Shown here in pieces: positions 1 through 5,694 of a DNA stretch of 7,862 bases (position 1 is its first letter; each line of letters begins with the position of its first letter). Where the stretch lies: NCBI GenBank assembly GCA_946998295.1, contig CAMPYS010000053.1:1-7862 (forward strand). The letters are read 5' to 3'. A program made the position numbers and the translations under genes. The stretch comes from an uncultured Prevotella sp. GTDB taxonomy: Bacteria > Bacteroidota > Bacteroidia > Bacteroidales > Bacteroidaceae. Under the pieces are notes generated by a model, which was not told the origin of the DNA, made no database searches, and saw nothing but the letters and a program-made list of their open reading frames with translations.

Positions 1-2
1 GG

Positions 3-53
3 GGCTTCGGGGAAGATATTTATGCTCTTTTGAGTTTTACCGGACAGCAATAA
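3..53 (+). CDS. possible 3' end of a plus-strand gene entering from the left edge
   Basis: Reading from base 3, an open frame gives GFGEDIYALLSFTGQQ and then TAA at 51-53. The stretch is more GC-rich than the DNA just after it and reads like ordinary protein. A second frame, from base 2, stays open to a TAA at 74-76 and cannot be excluded. Sixteen residues are too few to assign a family; the FGED...Y pattern resembles the tail of PQQ-type sugar dehydrogenases, but that is only a loose impression. The assignment is weak. Confidence 0.25.
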   Translation, partial: GFGEDIYALLSFTGQQ

Positions 54-105
54 AAGCTTTTACAAGAAAGCAATAAAGCTTTTTGCAGGTTACTCATAAG
101 CTTTA
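45..105. repeat. short imperfect repeat with three AAGCTT palindromes spaced 22 bases apart
   Basis: The string agcaataaaagctttt (46-61) is nearly repeated as agcaataaagcttttt (69-84). A third, weaker copy of the core, taagcttta, lies at 97-105. The centres of the three AGCT cores fall at 56/57, 78/79 and 100/101, exactly 22 bases apart. Bases 52-59 can also pair with 76-83 (aaaagctt with aagctttt), making a weak hairpin just after the possible stop codon at 51-53. This could be a poor terminator, a decayed repeat or chance in AT-rich DNA. Confidence 0.3.
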
Positions 106-401
106 ATAGCAAAGGTAGATAGGTCTTTACTAAACAGATTTAGAGCTATCGCAGAAGAGCTCTTGCGCTCCGTTTAAAAACGGTATGATTTAGTTATAAT
201 ATAGAGTTGCAAATTTAATATCGTAATGATGCACATAGCAACAAAACTTTAAGTTCTACATGTTGGTTATTATTGCTGCCCGCCAAATCTTTTTTAAAAC
301 ATAAAATTAGGGCTGAACTCCGTGTAAGGAATTCAGCCCTTTTGTTTCCTTTGTTCCGTTTAGTATTAATTCAAGTAATCATAAACAAAGATATACAATT
401 T
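54..401. other. intergenic region without a recognisable gene
   Basis: All frames on both strands are broken by frequent stops and I see no coding sequence. Besides the AAGCTT cluster and the terminator at 309-343, it holds a 10-base palindrome aagagctctt (155-164) and a small hairpin ccgtt-taaa-aacgg (170-183). It also holds a lone minus-strand TAAATTTG box (210-217), with a poor GTTG 21 bases upstream of it. A plus-strand frame opening at 273 runs through the tRNA gene in antisense and is not credible. No tRNA, rRNA or riboswitch fold was recognised here. Confidence 0.6.
309..347 (+). terminator. strong hairpin terminator, plus-strand polarity, possibly bidirectional
   Basis: The stem agggctgaa (309-317) pairs perfectly with ttcagccct (332-340). 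After one c/a mismatch the stem continues with tcc (319-321) and gga (328-330), closing a six-base loop gtgtaa. On the plus strand it is followed by TTT-G-TTT (341-347), the usual intrinsic terminator form. On the minus strand the hairpin is followed by TAATTTTATGTTTT, a moderately U-rich tail, so it could also stop leftward readthrough from tRNA-His. No plus-strand gene ends nearby; the only candidate stops at 53. Confidence 0.7.
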
Positions 402-434
402 AGCGAAAAGTCTTTATTTATTAGACTTTTCGCT
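402..434 (-). terminator. 12-bp perfect hairpin downstream of tRNA-His, probable terminator or processing stem
   Basis: Bases 402-413 (agcgaaaagtct) pair perfectly with 423-434 (agacttttcgct) around a nine-base AT loop (414-422). It lies 11 bases beyond the 3' end of the minus-strand tRNA-His gene, where a terminator is expected. Neither side carries a proper U run: the minus-strand continuation is TAAATTGTATAT. It may therefore be a weak terminator, or a stem marking the precursor's 3' trailer, with final termination at the hairpin at 309-340. Confidence 0.5.
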
Positions 435-445
435 TGTGTTACTTG

Positions 446-519
446 GGTGGGAGGTGGGACTCGAACCCACGACATTCAGAACCACAATCTGACGCTCTAA
501 CCAACTGAACTACGCCCAC
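446..519 (-). tRNA. tRNA-His (anticodon GTG)
   Basis: Read on the minus strand, all cloverleaf parts are present. They are the acceptor GTGGGCG, D-stem GTTC/GAGC with loop AGTTGGTTA, anticodon stem TCAGA/TCTGA with loop TTGTGGT (anticodon GTG, histidine), a five-base variable loop ATGTC, and T-arm GTGGG-TTCGAGT-CCCAC. The 3' acceptor strand is CTCCCAC with C73. The base before G1, at 520, is G and can pair with C73, the hallmark of histidine tRNAs. Position 6 against 67 is C against U, a mismatch inside the acceptor stem. The gene reads CAA after C73, so the CCA end is not encoded and must be added by the CCA-adding enzyme. Confidence 0.96.
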
Positions 520-551
520 CATAGTAAGCTTATATATTTATTAAGTGGTTG

Positions 552-583
552 CAAAGTTAATTATTTTATAATTTCTTTCCAAA
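552..583 (-). promoter_or_regulatory. Bacteroidota-type promoter for tRNA-His
   Basis: On the minus strand TTTG (583-580) is followed after 20 bases by TAACTTTG (559-552). This fits the primary sigma factor consensus known from Bacteroides, TTTG-N19-21-TAnnTTTG. A start site a few bases downstream would leave a leader of roughly 25 bases before the tRNA 5' end. The promoter lies between the secG stop codon and the tRNA, so the tRNA can be expressed independently of the operon upstream. The spacer includes a 6-bp AT inverted repeat (559-564 with 568-573), probably incidental. Confidence 0.75.
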
Positions 584-608
584 TAAATTACCTACTTTTT
601 ATAAATAT

Positions 609-962
609 TTATTTAGTAGGTGCTTTAACAGGAGCAGGTTGTTGCTGCTGTTGACTTGCTCCAAAATTAGGCAAGTTATTTGGATTAGTAGCACTCCCCT
701 CTGTTGCAGATTTTTCTATAACACTCTGTTCTGTTGTAGCTGTTGGTGCAACATAAGCACATACTATACTCAACACGACCATTAAAATAGCACATCCCCA
801 TGTAACTTTTTCAACGAAATCTGTAGTCTTTCTAACTCCCATTATAGAATTAGATGAAGAGAAATTGGAGGCAAGCCCACCGCCTTTTGACTCTTGAATT
901 AAAACTACTCCTATCATAACAAGTGCTATAATAAGAATAATTGCCACTAATAGTGTATACAT
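609..962 (-). CDS. secG: SecG, preprotein translocase subunit
   Basis: SecG is the small inner-membrane subunit of the SecYEG channel that assists SecA-driven export. The 117-residue product has the standard two-helix layout: a transmembrane helix at about 3-22, a cytoplasmic loop with the family signature QESKGGGLASNF (23-34), and a second helix at about 52-72. The remaining 45 residues form a low-complexity tail rich in Ala, Thr, Asn and Pro with a run of five Gln (104-108), typical of the variable C-termini of Bacteroidales SecG. It is the last gene of the operon, starting 6 bases after the TPR-like gene stops. No clear terminator follows before the tRNA promoter, so readthrough into tRNA-His is possible. 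Confidence 0.93.
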   Translation of the reverse strand: MYTLLVAIILIIALVMIGVVLIQESKGGGLASNFSSSNSIMGVRKTTDFVEKVTWGCAILMVVLSIVCAYVAPTATTEQSVIEKSATEGSATNPNNLPNFGASQQQQQPAPVKAPTK

Positions 963-968
963 TTTGTA

Positions 969-1700
969 TTATTTTTTATTATTACTGTTTATAACTAATT
1001 TCTCTAAAAATCGTATTTGACTTGCAAAATAACTATTTTTTTTCGGATATTCCAAATTTAATTTCTTAATTATTTCCAACGCTTTAGAATATCGTTGCTG
1101 TTTTATATAAATTCTTGCTAATGTTTCTGTAAAATATTCTGTTTCTATTGTTTCTTCATGTGGATTATCTGCTAACTCATCTGTTGTATCTTCTGATAAT
1201 GTTATCTTTTTCCCTTCCTTATTTATAAAATCATCTATAAGTGATTGTCCTTTTAATTCTGGAGTTTGTTTTTGCGATTCACTATTTTCCGTTTCTAATA
1301 AATAAGCTACATAATCAATAGTTGCATCTACCGAATTGGGCTTTCGTGTATTATCATTTTTATCAATAGAACTATCTTCTGGTACTTGATCTAAATAATT
1401 ATCAATTAACGAGTCCGTTAAGTTTTCATCTTTTTTATTGTCCTCTATTATTGCTTTCGATTTTTCATTTTGATAATATACCGACTCAAATGTATCAAAT
1501 AATATGCTCCTATCAGTAAAGAATATAGAAGAATTTTTTAATTCTTGTTCAAAGGTTGGATCGTGTAGCAAATATAAGTTTTTTAATAATAATAATCTTG
1601 CTGGTTGATAGTATGGGTATGTAGCTATAAGTTTTCGCAACTCATAAATTGTTTTTAAGTTAAGAGCTTCAGGATGCTTAATAAGGTATGCTACATTCAT
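969..1700 (-). CDS. conserved Bacteroidales protein with a C-terminal TPR-like segment, function unknown
   Basis: The 243-residue product has no signal peptide or membrane helix and is probably cytoplasmic. It has three parts. Residues 1-75 form an alpha-helical, well-ordered N-terminal block (with YELRKLIATYPYYQPARLL at 19-37), which resembles the start of hypothetical proteins found between lptE and secG in Bacteroidales as I remember them. Residues 80-185 are acidic, polar and low in complexity, probably disordered. Residues 186-237 form a helical pair with TPR spacing (ETLARIYIKQQRYSKALEIIKKL, 191-213, followed by YP). TPR segments usually bind proteins, and the position between LptE and SecG hints at an envelope link, but no function is established. 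It begins 42 bases after lptE. Confidence 0.8.
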   Translation of the reverse strand: MNVAYLIKHPEALNLKTIYELRKLIATYPYYQPARLLLLKNLYLLHDPTFEQELKNSSIFFTDRSILFDTFESVYYQNEKSKAIIEDNKKDENLTDSLIDNYLDQVPEDSSIDKNDNTRKPNSVDATIDYVAYLLETENSESQKQTPELKGQSLIDDFINKEGKKITLSEDTTDELADNPHEETIETEYFTETLARIYIKQQRYSKALEIIKKLNLEYPKKNSYFASQIRFLEKLVINSNNKK

Positions 1701-1742
1701 AATATTTATGTAATAAATTATTTTTATTAGATTTATTTTTTA

Positions 1743-2255
1743 TTACCAATTAGCAACTGTAGAATTAAATATTTGTTCAGTTAAGTCTTTAATCATTTGC
1801 GAAACAAGTTTTTCTTGTACAGAGCTTAAACTCCTTGTTGTTTCATAACTTGCTGTTGCTGTAAATTGTCGTTCAAAATCTTCGTGATGGTTTGTTCTAT
1901 TGGAAAAACGAACATTTACTGTTATTGATAATTCGGTTTGTACAGAATTTCCTTTACTGGAAACACTTTTATTGCGTTGTTGGTATTGAGTAATTTCTCC
2001 CTCAATTTTTAAATCTCCATTATGTTTTACTTGGTGTAATCTTGTATGCCTTGCAAATATATCTTTTAATTCGTTATTAAACATCGGTCCCATTGGTCCC
2101 CAAACGTATGTAGAACGTACAGGAAATTCTGAAATTTGAATAGTCTTTATTTTTGAATAGTCAATACTTGCTCCATTGAATGTATATGTAAGCTTACAAG
2201 ATACCAATAGTACACATATAGATATAAATGTTAAACTATTTTTTATCCATCCCAT
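1743..2255 (-). CDS. lptE: LptE-family outer-membrane lipoprotein (LPS assembly)
   Basis: LptE is the lipoprotein that plugs the LptD barrel and helps insert lipopolysaccharide into the outer leaflet of the outer membrane. The 170-residue product starts with a lipoprotein signal (K5, hydrophobic 8-18, lipobox LVSC with Cys20 as the predicted lipidated residue). The mature part begins KLTYTFNGASIDYSKIKTI, the characteristic opening of Bacteroidetes LptE-family proteins, with a basic and polar middle and an amphipathic C-terminal helix (about 145-165). Its size is normal for the family. The start codon lies inside the end of the sigma-54 activator gene (20-base overlap), so the two are translationally linked. 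The assignment rests on recognised family features and conserved position; sequence divergence from proteobacterial LptE is large. Confidence 0.87.
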   Translation of the reverse strand: MGWIKNSLTFISICVLLVSCKLTYTFNGASIDYSKIKTIQISEFPVRSTYVWGPMGPMFNNELKDIFARHTRLHQVKHNGDLKIEGEITQYQQRNKSVSSKGNSVQTELSITVNVRFSNRTNHHEDFERQFTATASYETTRSLSSVQEKLVSQMIKDLTEQIFNSTVANW

Positions 2256-3477
2256 ATTGCTTAATTTTTCTATATAATGTTCTGTCGCTAATACCTAATT
2301 CTTTTGCTGCGTTTTTACGATTTCCTTTATATTTGTCTAAAGCTTGTTCGATCATTTGTCGTTCAACATCAGTAAGATTTAATGATTCTTGGTCAGATAT
2401 TTCCTCTGCATCAGCAAATTCTATATTATCGCGATTCTTAATGTCAGCAACTCGTGTTTTTCTTGGTACAGGTAATGTTTCAGAAGACATTTTAGATATT
2501 TCTTTATAATTATTTGTTTGCTTTATTTCTCGCAGTTCACTTATTTGCTTTCGTAAATTTGTAAAATCTCGTCTTAAGTCACTTACATTTCCTCTTAACT
2601 CATAAAGTATTTTATAGAGAATATCTCTTTCACTTTCATAGCTATGATTACTACCTTTCTCTATAATGGAAAGTTGTGTTGTTTCTGGGTCTTTTGGTAT
2701 AAATTGTAATAAAATTTCGGGAGTAATCTCACGTTCTTTACTTAGTATTGATATTTGTTCTGTTATATTTTTTAATTGTCTTACATTTCCCGGCCATTTA
2801 TATTGTAGCAATATTTGTTTTGCTTTTTCAGTCAATGTTACTTTAGGAAGACGATATTTTTCGGCCATTTGCATAGCAAATAATCTAAATAAAAGAATTA
2901 TATCATCTCCTCTATCTCTCAAAGGTGGCACGATAATAGGTATTGTGTTAAGTCTATAGTACAAATCTTCTCTAAACTTGCCCTCACTAACAGCTTTTTG
3001 CATATTAACATTTGTGGCGGCAACAACACGCACATCTGTTTTTTCTATATCTTGACCACCAACACGTATATATTCTTTTGCTTCTAATACGCGTAATAAT
3101 TTAGCTTGTGTTGATATTGGCAATTCTCCTACCTCATCTAAAAATATAGTTCCTTTGTTTGCTATGCCGAAATATCCTTCACTTTCTGAAATTGCTCCTG
3201 TGAAAGAGCCTTTTTCATGCCCAAAAAGCTCACTATCAATTGTACCCTCTGGTATTGAACCACAATTTATTGCAAAATATTTTTCACGTCGTCGGGGAGA
3301 ATTATCATGGATAATACGTGGTATTATTTCCTTACCTACACCACTTTCACCTATTACAAGTACGGAAAGGTCGGTATGTGCAACTTGTAAGGCTATATCT
3401 ATAGCTCTACTAAGCTCCTTGCAATTACCAACAATGTTATATCTTTGCTTTATACGTTGAAGTTCTTTATTATCCAT
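2236..3477 (-). CDS. sigma-54-dependent Fis-family transcriptional activator without a receiver domain
   Basis: This is an enhancer-binding protein that uses ATP hydrolysis to open promoters held by RNA polymerase with sigma-54. With the start at 3477 it has 413 residues. The AAA+ domain covers about 14-260: Walker A GESGVGK (43-49), the sigma-54 contact loop as GSFTGA (90-95; the usual form is GAFTGA), Walker B IFLDEV (111-116), arginine-finger region FREDLYYRL (168-176) and sensor II WPGNVRQLKN (228-237). A roughly 105-residue linker includes a predicted coiled coil (about 283-318). A Fis-type helix-turn-helix ends the protein (about 370-408, GNRKNAAKELGISDRTLYRK). No response-regulator or sensing domain precedes the AAA+ domain, so its signal is unknown. 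An in-frame ATG at 3507 would add ten residues; I prefer 3477 because MDNKELQRIKQR matches the start of the Bacteroides relatives I remember. Confidence 0.93.
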   Translation of the reverse strand: MDNKELQRIKQRYNIVGNCKELSRAIDIALQVAHTDLSVLVIGESGVGKEIIPRIIHDNSPRRREKYFAINCGSIPEGTIDSELFGHEKGSFTGAISESEGYFGIANKGTIFLDEVGELPISTQAKLLRVLEAKEYIRVGGQDIEKTDVRVVAATNVNMQKAVSEGKFREDLYYRLNTIPIIVPPLRDRGDDIILLFRLFAMQMAEKYRLPKVTLTEKAKQILLQYKWPGNVRQLKNITEQISILSKEREITPEILLQFIPKDPETTQLSIIEKGSNHSYESERDILYKILYELRGNVSDLRRDFTNLRKQISELREIKQTNNYKEISKMSSETLPVPRKTRVADIKNRDNIEFADAEEISDQESLNLTDVERQMIEQALDKYKGNRKNAAKELGISDRTLYRKIKQYGMDKK

Positions 3478-3485
3478 TATGAAGA

Positions 3486-3493
3486 CAAATTTA
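3486..3493 (-). promoter_or_regulatory. possible -7 box upstream of the sigma-54 activator gene
   Basis: The minus strand reads TAAATTTG here, matching the Bacteroidota -7 consensus TAnnTTTG, in the 93-base gap after the membrane protein gene. No TTTG lies 19-21 bases further upstream. If used, transcription would begin within a few bases of the ATG at 3477, giving a nearly leaderless message, and would exclude the longer start at 3507. It could let the activator, lptE, TPR-like gene and secG be expressed apart from the upstream genes. Support is weak. Confidence 0.3.
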
Positions 3494-3570
3494 ACTAATT
3501 GTTTCAAATATCACTTATATTCAATATAGTTTAACAATTCACCTTGTAGATATAGTTAATGTATATACCA

Positions 3571-4587
3571 TTATTTTTTAGCAGCTGAAATCTTTATTAG
3601 TAATAGCCCTATAGCCATCCATATTATTTCTCTTACTCTAACTATTAGAGCTACAAATACACCAGCATTTGTAGTTAATCCCAATCCTGATATGGATAAT
3701 ATAAAACCACCTTCTCTACCACCTAATTGCAAAGGCATGAAAAACAAAATATTGGCTAATAGTGTTGTAAATGATATAATCAATATACAATTTAGATAAT
3801 TTACAGAAGGATATAAAACCAACAAAATAAATAATATCTCTAAAGCACTACATATTCTACATATTAATTCTATAAGTACAACAAATAAGAAAGTTTTTTT
3901 ATCGTTATTATGAAGAGTAGCAATTTGTTTGTCTATATTTTCTAACTGAGTATGATGCTTTTCAATATATTTACTAGCCCATTTACCTATAAAAAAAGGA
4001 AGATGTTTAAGTAAAGTTATGATTCTTACCGTAAATCCTTTTTTATATCCATTTAAGAAAAACCAAATAGCAAACACTAATACTACAGTGCAAATAAACA
4101 ATAAAATAGCCATAAAAAGACTTACATGTTGAGTAAATATGAATAAAGGTATAGATAAGAGCCAAAACCAAAAGTGACTAAAAATGTGTGTCATAACAAA
4201 AAGAAAAACAGAAGATGTTGCACGTTCTACACCAATCTTTTGTTTCAATTCCATTATACGGTAAGGCTCACCTCCCATTAGTCCGCAAGGTGTTGCATAA
4301 TTTAAAGCAAATCCTGATACACTAAGTTTATATAGCCACCAAAAATTTATTCGTTCACTGTTTTGTAAATTCTCTCTTTTATTTTTATTTTCTTGATTTT
4401 TTATTATTATGAACCATGATGCGGTATTAAACATATATAAAAAAAACCATAATACAAGAACAGCTATAAACCAATATCCTGCATGCTGTAAATTTATCCA
4501 TACGGTATGGTAATCTAACTGGAATACCATATCAAATAATAATAATAAGCCTATAAAAAAAAATATATTTTGATAACTTTTCTTCAT
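3571..4587 (-). CDS. LPG_synthase_TM (UPF0104) family integral membrane protein
   Basis: The 338-residue product is almost entirely hydrophobic, with about eight predicted helices (roughly 9-25, 37-58, 88-100, 125-150, 157-178, 233-258, 266-285, 308-335). It carries the two signatures I associate with this family: YATPCGLMGGEPYRI (97-111, the usual P-x-G-x-G-GE..R pattern) and PLQLGGREGGF (285-295, the usual P..LG..E form). The family corresponds to the membrane flippase half of MprF; this protein lacks the soluble aminoacyl-phosphatidylglycerol synthase half, so lipid lysylation itself is not implied. A role in moving a lipid or lipid-linked molecule across the inner membrane is inference. 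It starts one base after the pdxA-like stop codon, so translation is surely coupled. Confidence 0.85.
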   Translation of the reverse strand: MKKSYQNIFFFIGLLLLFDMVFQLDYHTVWINLQHAGYWFIAVLVLWFFLYMFNTASWFIIIKNQENKNKRENLQNSERINFWWLYKLSVSGFALNYATPCGLMGGEPYRIMELKQKIGVERATSSVFLFVMTHIFSHFWFWLLSIPLFIFTQHVSLFMAILLFICTVVLVFAIWFFLNGYKKGFTVRIITLLKHLPFFIGKWASKYIEKHHTQLENIDKQIATLHNNDKKTFLFVVLIELICRICSALEILFILLVLYPSVNYLNCILIISFTTLLANILFFMPLQLGGREGGFILSISGLGLTTNAGVFVALIVRVREIIWMAIGLLLIKISAAKK

Positions 4588-4588
4588 A

Positions 4589-5674
4589 TTATTCAGTATG
4601 TTTATAATGCGAGAAACGTGTCTTATCGTTTTCGTCTTTATGCTCTTTATATAATTTTTCTAACGGATTAGCAAGAGGTTCATTATATGTAATACGATTT
4701 CTGTATATATCTATTGAGGTGTATATAGCTTGCCGCATACTTTGTTCATCTACAATGCCCTTTCCTGCATCATAATTTGTATATAACGTTGCAGGTAATG
4801 TTACTATTAATGGCATTCCTGCCATATAACCAATTGAGCCTTGAGTGGATAAAGAACGGAATGGTATATAGCCTTGATCATAATACATTGCTAAAATTCC
4901 ATCGAATTTGTCCCAATCATTACCACCAAAAAACTTATCAGCAGCATAAGGTCCAAAAACTTGCATCCCATTCTCAACTAATTTGTCAATAGCGGGAGTT
5001 ATTAGCTCCTTTTCTTCTGTTCCCAAATGTCCATTCTCGCCAGCTCGAGGATTAATAGATAATACTGCTATGCGTGGATTAGAAATACGAAAATCACTGC
5101 GTATTGAATCAAACATTTGCTTTCCTTTTAAGTATATTTTTTCAGCAGAAATCATTTCTGTTACTGTATTTAAAGGTATACTTTGAGTTATAAATCCTAT
5201 TCGCATAAAGTTATTTATAAGCATAAACAGACTGTCTTGGTCTATTGACAAATGATCTTCAATATATTGTATTTGACCACTAAATTGAAATACATCTGTA
5301 TTTTCTATAGGTGATAGAACCATAGCATCAAATCCTCCATTTTTAAAATCATTGATAGCATAGTCTATAGCTCGCAATCCTGCAACACCTGATTCTTCTG
5401 TAGGATGTCCCATTTCAACTTTCTGCTCTTCATCAAAAATAGGAATTAAATTTATTCTATTATCTTCTACTTCAGAAAGATCTTTTATTATAGAAAAATT
5501 TGCTTCTAAACCTAAAACATTACAATGATAGACAGCTACTTTAGGTAAACCATATATAATAGGTGTACAAAGTTCTAACATCTCGTGAGACGAAAATGTT
5601 TTAAAAATAAGTTCATATCCTATTCCATTTGTATCACCTTGAGTAATAGCTACACGCACTTTTTTATTATCCAT
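4589..5674 (-). CDS. pdxA: PdxA-like protein lacking the catalytic and metal-binding residues (probable pseudoenzyme)
   Basis: PdxA oxidises 4-hydroxythreonine-4-phosphate with NAD in pyridoxal phosphate synthesis. This 361-residue protein has family length and clear family sequence throughout: ITQGDTNGIGYELI (10-23), PIIYGLPKVAVYH (38-50), PRIAVLSINPRAGENGHLGTE (around 200-220), DGILAMYYDQG (258-268), YDAGKG (301-306). Against E. coli PdxA, recalled from memory, the metal ligands His166, His211 and His266 are replaced by Ser165, Arg210 and Tyr265. Substrate contacts His136-Thr137, Lys274, Asn283 and Arg292 become Gln134-Ile135, Arg273, Gly282 and Val291, and the conserved HGTA segment is lost (296-299 read TLYT). 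Two active-site aspartates appear kept (Asp246, Asp266). The frame is intact, so this is not a decaying pseudogene by length. It may be non-catalytic or bind a different ligand. It starts 20 bases after the DUF4837 gene. Confidence 0.85.
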   Translation of the reverse strand: MDNKKVRVAITQGDTNGIGYELIFKTFSSHEMLELCTPIIYGLPKVAVYHCNVLGLEANFSIIKDLSEVEDNRINLIPIFDEEQKVEMGHPTEESGVAGLRAIDYAINDFKNGGFDAMVLSPIENTDVFQFSGQIQYIEDHLSIDQDSLFMLINNFMRIGFITQSIPLNTVTEMISAEKIYLKGKQMFDSIRSDFRISNPRIAVLSINPRAGENGHLGTEEKELITPAIDKLVENGMQVFGPYAADKFFGGNDWDKFDGILAMYYDQGYIPFRSLSTQGSIGYMAGMPLIVTLPATLYTNYDAGKGIVDEQSMRQAIYTSIDIYRNRITYNEPLANPLEKLYKEHKDENDKTRFSHYKHTE

Positions 5675-5694
5675 ATAGTTTATATATATACTTT

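Noticed and set aside
210..245. Minus-strand TAAATTTG box with a GTTG 21 bases upstream, as a leftward promoter
   Set aside because: The -33 element is poor and no minus-strand coding frame follows before the window edge; kept only as a note.
273..500. Plus-strand open frame of 75 codons
   Set aside because: It runs antisense through tRNA-His and across both hairpins, has no recognisable domain, and its composition is that of non-coding DNA.
2228..3460. Plus-strand open frames opposite the sigma-54 activator and lptE
   Set aside because: They are antisense shadows of a well-supported gene with intact catalytic motifs, and have no domains of their own.
3478..3507. Upstream ATG adding ten residues to the sigma-54 activator
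   Set aside because: The added residues do not match the family start as remembered and overlap the candidate -7 box; the start at 3477 fits better.
4777..5186. Plus-strand open frames opposite the pdxA-like gene
   Set aside because: They are short, lack recognisable features and lie opposite a long conserved frame.
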